From Deltaproteobacteria bacterium ADurb.Bin207 (GTDB lineage Bacteria; Myxococcota_A; Polyangia; Polyangiales; Polyangiaceae), in NCBI GenBank assembly GCA_002070115.1, contig MWCO01000045.1:1-50346 (forward strand): DNA of 50,346 nt. Direction: 5' to 3'. Shown here in pieces: positions 43,238 through 50,346 of the stretch. The position numbers and the translations under genes are program-made. The notes under the pieces were generated by a model, which was not told the origin of the DNA, did no database searches, and saw only the letters and a program-made list of their open reading frames with translations. Every line of letters starts with the position of its first letter. The stretch's first letter is position 1.

Positions 43238-45502
43238 ATGTCGAAATACGCGGTGGATGACGACGATATCTGGACAGAAAAAGTATGGCGTGTTCGTTCT
43301 GCGGATGGAGACAGCAAAGAGGAGGTTGGGCCCGTCAGTTTGGATCAAGTACGAAGGGGGATCGAGGCTGGCAAACTCGATGCGGCAGCCAAAGTCGCTC
43401 GACACGGTTCCGATAACTGGCTTTCGGCCAAAAAACTGATTGATGCGGCCATCACGCGGGACAAAGCCCTGGTTCGCAAATCCATTTCCACGGCCGAATT
43501 ATCTTTGGTGGAAGAGGTGTCTCGCGTCCAACTCAACGATCCTGACCTCACCACTCCCGGACAAAGGATGCCCGTCTCCAAGAGCGCCAAAGCCGATCGA
43601 AGCGTGGCGCAAGGAGCCCTTGTCTTGTTGGCATTGCTTGCCGTGACTGGCGCATGTTGGTTGAGTTTTCGTTTCATCGGTCCACGCCCTTCTGACGCAG
43701 CGATAAACCCTCGTGCCGAGCATTTCCCACGCTCTACCGTGGCCGTGATCGAGTCTGCCATCCGCGATGACATGATCGAAATGACCGAAGTGCCCAACGC
43801 ATATGTCAGTGCGTGGTTGGCTCGCCATGTGTGTGGAGGTATCGATATCGAAAAGCGTTTGCGCTCCGCAAAGGGCGAATCCCTATCCAAAATGCATGAT
43901 CTTGGCGTGGTCATGCTCTCGGCACAACGCGAATGGTGGGATGCCATGCGCTGCGGCGATAACCTTCGCTCCCACCTGCTGAGCCCACGACAAACCACCA
44001 TCGTTTTCGAACACGGCAAGGATTCTGCGGTCGTCGTGGGGCTGAGGATGGATCAACACATCATGCCCGAGGTCCAAGGTCGAAGGGCACATACCTTCAG
44101 CGGCTTGACAGGCTTCTGCCAAAAACAAGACAAGGATGAAAACGCCTGCCAGCCGTTGGGCCTCGCCGGGCTAACCTATGGACAAACCTCGTTTTTTGGC
44201 TCTTTTGGGGATGTAGAAGCGTTCGCTGCCGCCATCACTTCTGCCCATCACGAATCAAGCTCGAATCAAGACACGCTCGCGGAACTCGCCGAGCATGCAA
44301 GCAACGCCCCCAGCCGAACACGTTTGGTTCGACCATCGACGATCCCCTGGGATGGACTTTGCGAAATCGTTGCCCCTCGAAAAGACAAAGAATCCTTCAT
44401 GAATGCGTGCTTTCCCCGAGCCGCGAAAACGCGTCTGGACGATGCGGTATTGAAAACACGCGGAATCCTCATCGAACGCGAATCGCTCACCACCGCACAA
44501 CGCGTGCATTGGTCTTCCGTTCTACTCGCCCGAAGCCGTGAGGCCGGACGATGGATCGAAGACGAACTGCTCGATTTGCGAAGAGACTGGCTTTCCTTGC
44601 TCGTGGACAATGAATCGATGCTGATTCGCTCTTTGACGGATTCTCGAACCACGACGCAACAGCGGTTGTGGGCCGCGGCGTCGGATGCGTGGTTGCGAGC
44701 CTTGAGGCATTCTCGTGTGTCGAAAACTGGCGCTGCCGTGCGTTGGGAACTGAGTGCGAAACTCGATCCTGAAGAGCAAAAACTCGTTCGCGAGGCCATG
44801 CAAAACGAGGATCCGGAGGAGAAAGCCATGCGGGCTGTTCTCGAGGCCATGGCCCTGGGAACCCCAATTCCCATTGACGCGCTCGCCGTCTTCCTAGGTG
44901 ACGAAATCGCAACCTGGTCCGCTGCTCCCCGCGCCACCGAAGGGGATTGTAGAAGGCTGTTGACCGCCGTGGAATCCGTTTCCGTCGATCCGAACGCCCT
45001 CAATCTGGTCGGACTTCGAGACTCGTTGATCCGCACCTTCGACCCCAAACAATGTGTAGGCACGCCGCTGCCCGAAAGCTATCGAGCCTGCCTGCTCCAA
45101 GCCTCTTCCCTCCAAGCCCTCGAAGCCTGCAAACCTCCCCGCTCGCCCTTCGTAAAGCACGCACAACGACGCCTCCAGGGACAATGGACCGTCTCGAACG
45201 TCGACGGAAGTAAAAGCAGCCAACTATCCTATCTCTTGAGAGCATCGCTACAGCGGTGCCGCTTGGAACTCGACAATCAAAAAATTGCCTTCGATTGCCT
45301 CGAAGATGGCGGGGTCGACGTGTTGGGGGTGGAAGCCCAGGACACCGATAAGGCGGTATTGTTGCTACCTTTGGAGAAATCGCGTGTCCCAAAACGGGTG
45401 GTCTTCGGCGAATCCGAAGACTCCTTCACCATGCCCGACTTCGCCCCAGGAGTCGAACTTACCTTTCGTCGCAGCGTATTTCATTCACTGCTAAAGCCCT
45501 GA
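43238..45502 (+). CDS. GYF_2-like domain membrane protein, unknown function
   Basis: 754 residues. Residues about 10-68 resemble a GYF_2/DUF4339 domain (WRVRSADGDSKEEVGPVSLD, IEAGKLDAAAKVARHG, DNWLSA). A single membrane span near 125-148 (LVLLALLAVTGACWLSFRFI) puts this domain in the cytosol and the remaining 600 residues in the periplasm. That part is mostly helical with several Cys (CGGIDIEKRL, CQKQDKDENACQPLG) and a short C-terminal beta segment. I recognise no family for it. It may belong to the prkA transcription unit (88-bp gap). Confidence 0.7.
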   Translation: MSKYAVDDDDIWTEKVWRVRSADGDSKEEVGPVSLDQVRRGIEAGKLDAAAKVARHGSDNWLSAKKLIDAAITRDKALVRKSISTAELSLVEEVSRVQLNDPDLTTPGQRMPVSKSAKADRSVAQGALVLLALLAVTGACWLSFRFIGPRPSDAAINPRAEHFPRSTVAVIESAIRDDMIEMTEVPNAYVSAWLARHVCGGIDIEKRLRSAKGESLSKMHDLGVVMLSAQREWWDAMRCGDNLRSHLLSPRQTTIVFEHGKDSAVVVGLRMDQHIMPEVQGRRAHTFSGLTGFCQKQDKDENACQPLGLAGLTYGQTSFFGSFGDVEAFAAAITSAHHESSSNQDTLAELAEHASNAPSRTRLVRPSTIPWDGLCEIVAPRKDKESFMNACFPRAAKTRLDDAVLKTRGILIERESLTTAQRVHWSSVLLARSREAGRWIEDELLDLRRDWLSLLVDNESMLIRSLTDSRTTTQQRLWAAASDAWLRALRHSRVSKTGAAVRWELSAKLDPEEQKLVREAMQNEDPEEKAMRAVLEAMALGTPIPIDALAVFLGDEIATWSAAPRATEGDCRRLLTAVESVSVDPNALNLVGLRDSLIRTFDPKQCVGTPLPESYRACLLQASSLQALEACKPPRSPFVKHAQRRLQGQWTVSNVDGSKSSQLSYLLRASLQRCRLELDNQKIAFDCLEDGGVDVLGVEAQDTDKAVLLLPLEKSRVPKRVVFGESEDSFTMPDFAPGVELTFRRSVFHSLLKP

Positions 45503-45606
45503 CGCGAAGCGCTCATTGCCCATTGCTTCGAGCGGCGGCGTTCCGTACGGTGCCGGGGAACTTGCAGACGCTTTTTTCAACCGCTCCACGAGCATAGGAG
45601 TCAGCC

Positions 45607-46566
45607 ATGTTTCCAACGAAACTCCAGCAGCTTCTGGGGATCGAACTGCCCATCATCGGCGGTACGATGATGGACCTATCTACCGCTCCCTTCGTTTCCG
45701 CGATCTCGAAGGCAGGGGCTCTCGGCATCATCGCTTCCGCCATCTACCGCGATGAAAACACGTTTCGAAATGATCTCAAAGCGGTTCGCGATGCCACCGA
45801 CCGGCCGTTCGGTGTCAACATCAATCTCTTTCCCATGATGAAAAAACTAAATAATTTCAAATATTTAGACATTATGGGGGAGGAGGGGGTCAAGATCGTG
45901 GAGACTTCCGGTTTCTCGCCGCCCGAGGATTTGGTGGCGCGCATCAAGTCGGCCGGAATGATTTGGATGCACAAATGCGTAGGCGTTCGCTACGCCAAAA
46001 AAGCCGAAAGCATGGGAGCGGATGCCGTGACCGTGGTGGGCTACGAAAATGGTGGCGCTACGGGAAACCTCAACATTGGCACTCTCGTGCTCGTTCCTTC
46101 CACGGTCGATGCCGTGAGCATTCCGGTCATTGGTGGAGGGGGAGTGGTGGATGGTCGAACGTTGCTGGCGGTCCTGTCGCTCGGTGCCTCGGGGGCGATC
46201 GTGGGAACGCGCTTGCTTCTCACCGAAGAGAGCCCGATCCATCCGCGATTGAAGCAAGCCCTTGTCGATGCGACGGAGTTGGATACGGATGTGGTGATGC
46301 GTTCGGTGGGATTTGCCCATCGGGTATGGATGAACGAACCCGCGAAAAAAGCGCAGGAGATTGAAGCCAAGGGCGGAGGGATCGAAGCGCTATATCCCTA
46401 TGTATCGGGAGCCGCGGCAAAGCGAATGTTCGAAACCGGAGACCTGCAAGCGGGAACCATCTCCTGTTCCCAGGCGGTCGGTCTGATCAAAGAAATCAAA
46501 CCGATTCGTGAGACGCTGCTCGAGATGGTGGACCAGGCCAAGCAAATTCAGGCTCGTCTTGGGTGA
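45607..46566 (+). CDS. Nitronate monooxygenase-family (NPD/2-nitropropane dioxygenase) flavoprotein
   Basis: 319 residues with AGGAG ribosome-binding site before the ATG. TIM-barrel FMN protein: LGIELPIIGGTMMDLSTAPF at 11-30, GALGIIASAIYRDE, VGYENGGATG (catalytic-pocket region), VIGGGGVVDGRTLLAVLSLG and ASGAIVGTRLLLTEES (FMN phosphate site). Family members oxidise alkyl nitronates or act in fatty-acid and polyketide reduction (FabK relatives). The usual catalytic His in the family (G-x-H-x-G) is not present in the same form: the stretch is YENGGATG. Substrate is open. First gene of a likely run with Nudix, SurE and Apt. Confidence 0.85.
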   Translation: MFPTKLQQLLGIELPIIGGTMMDLSTAPFVSAISKAGALGIIASAIYRDENTFRNDLKAVRDATDRPFGVNINLFPMMKKLNNFKYLDIMGEEGVKIVETSGFSPPEDLVARIKSAGMIWMHKCVGVRYAKKAESMGADAVTVVGYENGGATGNLNIGTLVLVPSTVDAVSIPVIGGGGVVDGRTLLAVLSLGASGAIVGTRLLLTEESPIHPRLKQALVDATELDTDVVMRSVGFAHRVWMNEPAKKAQEIEAKGGGIEALYPYVSGAAAKRMFETGDLQAGTISCSQAVGLIKEIKPIRETLLEMVDQAKQIQARLG

Positions 46567-46647
46567 GGCAGGACGAACGACGGCGGACGTGCTACGAAAT
46601 CATTTTCAAGCTGCTTCCCCACGGGAATTGATCATAGGAATGCATTC

Positions 46648-47133
46648 ATGAAGTGGGCGCCCCTCGCGCTATTGCCTCGATCCGCGCTAACGATTCTACG
46701 AGAAATGGGACGACATATCCTTCGGCATCCCGTCGTTGGCGTGCTCGCCATCGCGCGCGATAACCAAGGGAAATATTTGCTGATTCGTCGCGCCGATACC
46801 GGTACCTGGACCATGCCTGGAGGTACCCTGGAGTGGGGGGAAACCTTGCGCGACGCGCTGTTTCGAGAGGTGCAAGAGGAATCAGGTGCCAAGGTGCTGC
46901 GCGTCGGAAGATTGGTCGGGGTCTATAGCCGTCCTGACCGGGATATGCGTTTTCATGCCGTGACCATTGCGGTCGAGGTGACTGTCGACGCCTCCCATCT
47001 CGAACCGGTCAATCGTCTTGAAGTTCGGGAAGCGCGGCTATTCGATGCAACAGAAATCCCCACTCCGCTGGCGATGGGGACCGACGCCATGCTGCAGGAT
47101 GCCATGGCTGGCGGTGAGCCCACGTTCGAATGA
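46648..47133 (+). CDS. Nudix hydrolase
   Basis: 161 residues. The Nudix box is intact: GGTLEWGETLRDALFREVQE followed by ESGA (G-x5-E-x7-REUxEExGU pattern). GVLAIARDNQGKYLLIRRAD precedes it as the first strands. Hydrolyses a nucleoside diphosphate linked to some group X; the target is not predictable. It is 12 bp upstream of surE on the same strand. Confidence 0.9.
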   Translation: MKWAPLALLPRSALTILREMGRHILRHPVVGVLAIARDNQGKYLLIRRADTGTWTMPGGTLEWGETLRDALFREVQEESGAKVLRVGRLVGVYSRPDRDMRFHAVTIAVEVTVDASHLEPVNRLEVREARLFDATEIPTPLAMGTDAMLQDAMAGGEPTFE

Positions 47134-47145
47134 GACGCCTGCGGT

Positions 47146-47961
47146 ATGAGCCATGGGAATGATGTTTTCATGATGGATGACGATGCGCGCCCTCTTTTGC
47201 TCGTGACCAACGATGATGGGTATGGAGCACCCGGTCTAGAGGCCATGGTTGCGGCGCTGGAGGCGTGGGCGACTGTGTTGGTGATCGCGCCGTCTCATGA
47301 AAAAAGCGCCTGTTCTCACCAACTTACGTTGGGAAGGCCCCTGCAGAGAAAAAAGCTGGGGCCGCATCGCTATTGGGTCGATGGGACGCCAGCGGACTGT
47401 GTGTACCTTGGGCTGTTGGGGGGCGAGCGCGTGTCACCTCGTATTCCGGATCTCGTGGTTTCGGGCTTGAACGCGGGGCTGAATCTAGGTCTCGATACCT
47501 ACTATTCGGGAACCGTGGCGGGAGCGAGGGAAGCCGCGATGCGGGGGGTACCGGGAATGGCCGTATCCGCGGAGCCGGGAGCCGATGGAAAGCGTGCCGC
47601 GCATCTAAGCTCGCGACTTGCTTGGCATTTCTTGCAAATCTTCGATCGAGCCGAACCCGTGGTCCTCAATGTCAATATTCCTGCCCGCGGTTCGTGGGAG
47701 CTTCGCCACACCCGGCTCGGAAGACGTGTATATGGCGAAGGAATCGAGTTTCGACGAAGCCCTCGAGGGCGTGAGTATTTTTGGATCGGTGGAGCGGGTG
47801 TGATGAAGGATGAATGCACGCCAGGAACCGATACGCGGGCTTTGCATGAAGGAGCCATTGGCGTGACGAATCTGCCTCTCACCCCTTTCGATTCTCGGGG
47901 AGATGACATCATCGACAGGATGATTCGTGCGTGGCAAGCGGAGCAAAGGAGCGAACGATGA
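47146..47961 (+). CDS. surE: 5'/3'-nucleotidase SurE
   Basis: 271 residues. LLLVTNDDGYGAPGLEAM supplies the metal-binding DD; VIAPSHEKSACSHQLT the active Ser loop; SGLNAGLNLGLDTYYSGTVA the Asn and Gly-rich loop typical of SurE. Dephosphorylates nucleoside monophosphates, linked to stationary-phase survival. Starts at residues 1, 9 and 10 are all possible (MMDDDARP at 47170-47173 fits the family best). Its stop overlaps the apt start (ATGA). Confidence 0.93.
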   Translation: MSHGNDVFMMDDDARPLLLVTNDDGYGAPGLEAMVAALEAWATVLVIAPSHEKSACSHQLTLGRPLQRKKLGPHRYWVDGTPADCVYLGLLGGERVSPRIPDLVVSGLNAGLNLGLDTYYSGTVAGAREAAMRGVPGMAVSAEPGADGKRAAHLSSRLAWHFLQIFDRAEPVVLNVNIPARGSWELRHTRLGRRVYGEGIEFRRSPRGREYFWIGGAGVMKDECTPGTDTRALHEGAIGVTNLPLTPFDSRGDDIIDRMIRAWQAEQRSER

Positions 47962-48527
47962 GCGATAAGTATCAGGATTTGTGGCACGGAAGTGGGCGCA
48001 GGCAGTACGTGGACGGCTTGATTCGCAATGTGCCTGACTTTCCTGAGCCTGGCATACTGTTCAAAGATATTTCACCGTTGCTGGGGGACGCCAAAGCCTT
48101 TCAAATCGTGCTCGACGCCCTTGCGGAATCGATGTGGGCAGGCGGCATCGATGCCGTGGTCGGGATCGAATCCCGAGGGTTCATTTTTGGTGCCGCGCTC
48201 GCCAGTCGTCTCGGAATCGGTTTCGTCCCCGTACGCAAGCCCGGCAAGCTGCCTGCCGCTGTCGATCGAGTTTCCTACACCCTCGAATATGGCTCCAATA
48301 CCTTGGAAATGCATAAAGATGCTCTCCGCAAGGGGATGGGGGTGGCTATCGTCGATGATTTGTTGGCGACAGGAGGCACCGCCGCGGCGACAGCGCAACT
48401 CGTGGGCAATCAGGGGGCAAAGGTGAAGCTCTATGCCTTTGTGGTGGAACTGTCGTTTCTGAAAGGGCGTGAAAAACTCGGGGACGTTCCGATCGTATCG
48501 TTGCTCGAATACGGGGCAGGGGAGTGA
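47958..48527 (+). CDS. apt: Adenine phosphoribosyltransferase
   Basis: 189 residues; adenine + PRPP to AMP + PPi in purine salvage. The PRPP loop is VAIVDDLLATGGTAAA; VGIESRGFIFGAALASRLG and VPVRKPGKLP are also diagnostic. ATG at 47958 overlaps the surE TGA and has a GGAG ribosome-binding site, so this start is preferred to the upstream GTG at 47931. With Nudix and SurE it makes a small nucleotide-salvage unit. Confidence 0.96.
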   Translation: MSDKYQDLWHGSGRRQYVDGLIRNVPDFPEPGILFKDISPLLGDAKAFQIVLDALAESMWAGGIDAVVGIESRGFIFGAALASRLGIGFVPVRKPGKLPAAVDRVSYTLEYGSNTLEMHKDALRKGMGVAIVDDLLATGGTAAATAQLVGNQGAKVKLYAFVVELSFLKGREKLGDVPIVSLLEYGAGE

Positions 48528-48543
48528 AACCGAATTCCGCTCC

Positions 48544-49128
48544 TTACATGCATCCCACTTGATTGTTTTGTTCTTTGCACTTGGTCTTGCCTCTGCATTT
48601 TTCGTCGACGATCCACTTACTCCCCCGGCATACGAGCAAAGCGGATCCATCGACGGCGCAGGCGTAGGAACCGAGGGAAGAAGTATCACAGGGATCGTTG
48701 ACGAGGGCGATGGGATCGGGGCAGCCAACCTTGCCATCCTTGACCTCGCACTTCTTTCCCCGACAATAACCCGACATATTGAACTGCCCATTCGTGCATT
48801 TCAGCACTTTGCTGCCATCGACAGAGCAGGCATAGGTATTGATGGCTCCTGGACCTTTGCATTCTTGTCCCTCTTCCGCGATGGAAAGGTCACAAATCGA
48901 TGTGTTGCCTTGGGTCTTGCAGCCATCGGGGCCGCGGCAAAGAGCCACCTCGTATTTGCCGGAGTGACACGAGATCTGTGATTTGCCATCGACACCACAA
49001 GCCGTATCCCCTTCATCGCCACTGCTACAGGGATCGCCTGCCGCATTGCCGGAAATATCGCATTTGATCAGATTGTTTTCGACTTTGCAGCCGTTCGGTC
49101 CCTTGCAAGGGGTGCTGATGGGCGTGAT
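48544..49128 (-). pseudogene. Cys-rich repeat protein gene truncated at its 5' end by an insertion sequence
   Basis: Reading leftward from 49128 to the TAA at 48544 gives a continuous 194-codon frame with no usable start and an in-frame stop at 49129-49131. Units of about 57 residues repeat 3.3 times: C(K/R)GPxGCK, then C-D-x-S near 15, C near 25, ACxVDG near 37 and x-C near 48, for example CKGPNGCKVENN, CRGPDGCKTQGN, CRGKKCEVKDGK and CRGKTKCKEQNN. Signal peptide and upstream units are missing. The break falls where mobile DNA begins. The GTG at 48948 could start a short piece, but the repeats continue upstream of it. Confidence 0.72.
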
Positions 49129-50346
49129 TGATCACCCGGTCAAACTGACGCTCAAGCAAACCGGTCTTTGAGCCGTTGCTGAGGGGTTTACGTGATAGCG
49201 CCATCTCGTCGGGTCGCCGCCACTGCCACATCATGGCGGCGAGATGATTCGCGTGCCCATCCGCCCCGTGTCGGCTCGCCCCCTCTTGCACGAACGGCAT
49301 CTGCTCATCTGCGCTACGCTGGCGACGGATAGAGTGGTATGTACGGCCATTCCCAGCAAGGAAGTCCGCACATGACCACCACGGATTCTCTGTTCTCATA
49401 CGCCCCCAGCGTCGTCAAGTCTAAATTGCTCGAAAGCTTGCTTCCGCAGGTCGAGCAGCTCTTCGAGTCAGCGCAGGCTGGTGCCTCAGAGCGGGTTCTC
49501 GAGTCGGACGTGTGGAAGGTGCTGCTCGAGTTCGGACGTCTGCTTCTCACAGCCCTGTTCGCGATGCAGGCGCGCCGTGCCACGGAGCAGGAAATTCAGG
49601 CTCGAGGCCTGGACGGCTCCCAGGTCTCACCGCGGCTCGACCGTGACTACTGGTACACCTTTACGACGACCTTTGGTGCTGTCCGCTTCCCGCTCTTCGC
49701 GTACCGCGATCGGAACGGGACGGTCACCACGACAACCAGAGCCCCAGCCAGAACGCTGTTCCCGTTGCATCAGCACTGCCGCTCGTCGCAACTATGCTTG
49801 GAATGGGAGGCTCGGCTCGGCAGCGAGCATCCTTTCCGCGCCGCTCAGCAGGCGCTGACGTTCTTCACCCATGGTGCCGTCTCGCTGGAAGACACCACCA
49901 TCGCCTCGCACATGGCCGCCGTGGGCTCGATAGTGGATTGGCGGTGGGTTTACCGTCCCGTTCAACAGATTCGAGAGATTCTGCGTACGCGTGCGACGCG
50001 GGATGCCGAAACGGGCCGTCCGATCATCTACGCGTCGTGCGATGCTCACGCTCTGCGACGATACGTCGATGACACGTGGAGCGCCGCGTGGAAGATGGCG
50101 AACGGTTTGCGGCTCTGGTGCATCGACCAGCGCACCGGACAGCTCGTGCATCTTGGCGGAGAATACACCTGGGGCGATTGCTATGAAGTCGAGCGCATCG
50201 TTCGTCGGCTCATCGACTCGGGCCACCTGCCAGCCGACGGTGACTACGGCGACGGTGTGGTCGCACGTATCGCGTGGATCACCGATGGAATGCCTTGGTT
50301 CGAGACGCACATCCTGACGCTTTTCGCCGGTGCGCTCGTCATCTTG
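49105..50346 (+). mobile_element. Insertion sequence, left end and start of transposase
   Basis: The left border lies between about 49105 and 49131, at the point where the Cys-rich gene loses its frame; the right end is outside the window, so the terminal inverted repeats and target duplication cannot be defined. The region 49132-49371 before the transposase holds no ORF. Base composition and codon use look somewhat more GC-rich than the neighbours. Confidence 0.6.
49372..50346 (+). CDS. Transposase, probably ISKra4-like, truncated by the window edge
   Basis: An ATG at 49372 opens a frame that runs to the window end without a stop, 325 codons. The N-terminal half is helical, then LDRDYWYTFTTTFGAVRFPL, an ALTFFTHGAVSLEDTTIASH helix-turn segment, YASCDAHALRRYVDDTW with a first acidic residue, and near the end AWITDGMPWFETHILTLF, which resembles the second acidic DG motif of ISKra4-type DDE transposases. 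The third catalytic residue would be downstream. Family is from recall and may be wrong; transposase is safer. Confidence 0.6.
   Translation, partial: MTTTDSLFSYAPSVVKSKLLESLLPQVEQLFESAQAGASERVLESDVWKVLLEFGRLLLTALFAMQARRATEQEIQARGLDGSQVSPRLDRDYWYTFTTTFGAVRFPLFAYRDRNGTVTTTTRAPARTLFPLHQHCRSSQLCLEWEARLGSEHPFRAAQQALTFFTHGAVSLEDTTIASHMAAVGSIVDWRWVYRPVQQIREILRTRATRDAETGRPIIYASCDAHALRRYVDDTWSAAWKMANGLRLWCIDQRTGQLVHLGGEYTWGDCYEVERIVRRLIDSGHLPADGDYGDGVVARIAWITDGMPWFETHILTLFAGALVIL

Overview
The window looks like chromosomal DNA of a Myxococcota-type (former deltaproteobacterial) bacterium of moderate GC. This rests on protein style, not on a marker gene. It carries many lipoproteins with a short signal and Cys anchor, a Hanks-type Ser/Thr kinase with an N-terminal Cys motif, a TPR-PEGA envelope protein, an OmpA porin with calcium-binding thrombospondin type 3 repeats, a membrane sulfatase-fold enzyme with a MopE-like metal loop, large Cys-rich repeat lipoproteins and an EF-hand protein. 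No rRNA, tRNA or CRISPR array was found.

Layout. 1-5 kb: an edge-truncated archaemetzincin-like lipoprotein, hemL, rpmG (bL33), then a same-strand run of acyltransferase, SDR and two tiny lipoproteins. 5-16 kb: envelope and surface genes (sulfatase-fold/MopE protein, nucleotidase lipoprotein with a helix-hairpin-helix, OmpA/TSP3 porin, a periplasmic-binding receptor with a cytoplasmic CxxC...CxxC tail, Maf, a GT39-type glycosyltransferase, an EF-hand protein). 16-22 kb: lipoproteins, an O-methyltransferase, the kinase, a small membrane protein and an alpha/beta hydrolase.

22-33 kb is the metabolic core. A four-gene operon encodes a receiver-only response regulator, NuoE-like and NuoF-like subunits and a multi-cluster [FeFe]-hydrogenase. 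After a TPR-PEGA gene comes a dihydroorotate-dehydrogenase-like flavoprotein paired with a 1198-residue pyruvate:ferredoxin oxidoreductase (nifJ). Together these suggest fermentative H2 metabolism: pyruvate oxidation makes reduced ferredoxin, and the NAD-linked hydrogenase disposes of or takes up electrons as H2. That would be unusual for a group known mostly as aerobes.

33-49 kb: a Gly-rich lipoprotein, a squalene/phytoene synthase-family protein, a MaoC-like hydratase with an acyl-CoA dehydrogenase, a long PrkA-type kinase coupled to an APC permease, a GYF_2-like membrane protein, and a nucleotide-handling run (NPD-family oxygenase, Nudix, SurE, Apt). At the right edge a Cys-rich repeat gene on the minus strand has lost its 5' end at the border of an insertion sequence whose transposase (probably ISKra4-like) runs off the window.

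The points most worth a second look are the hydrogenase L1 motif (TSCSPGW), the DHODH-like partner of nifJ that lacks the usual substrate-binding SCPN, the receptor with a Cys-rich tail and no output domain, the IS-truncated repeat gene, and several intergenic RNA structures.
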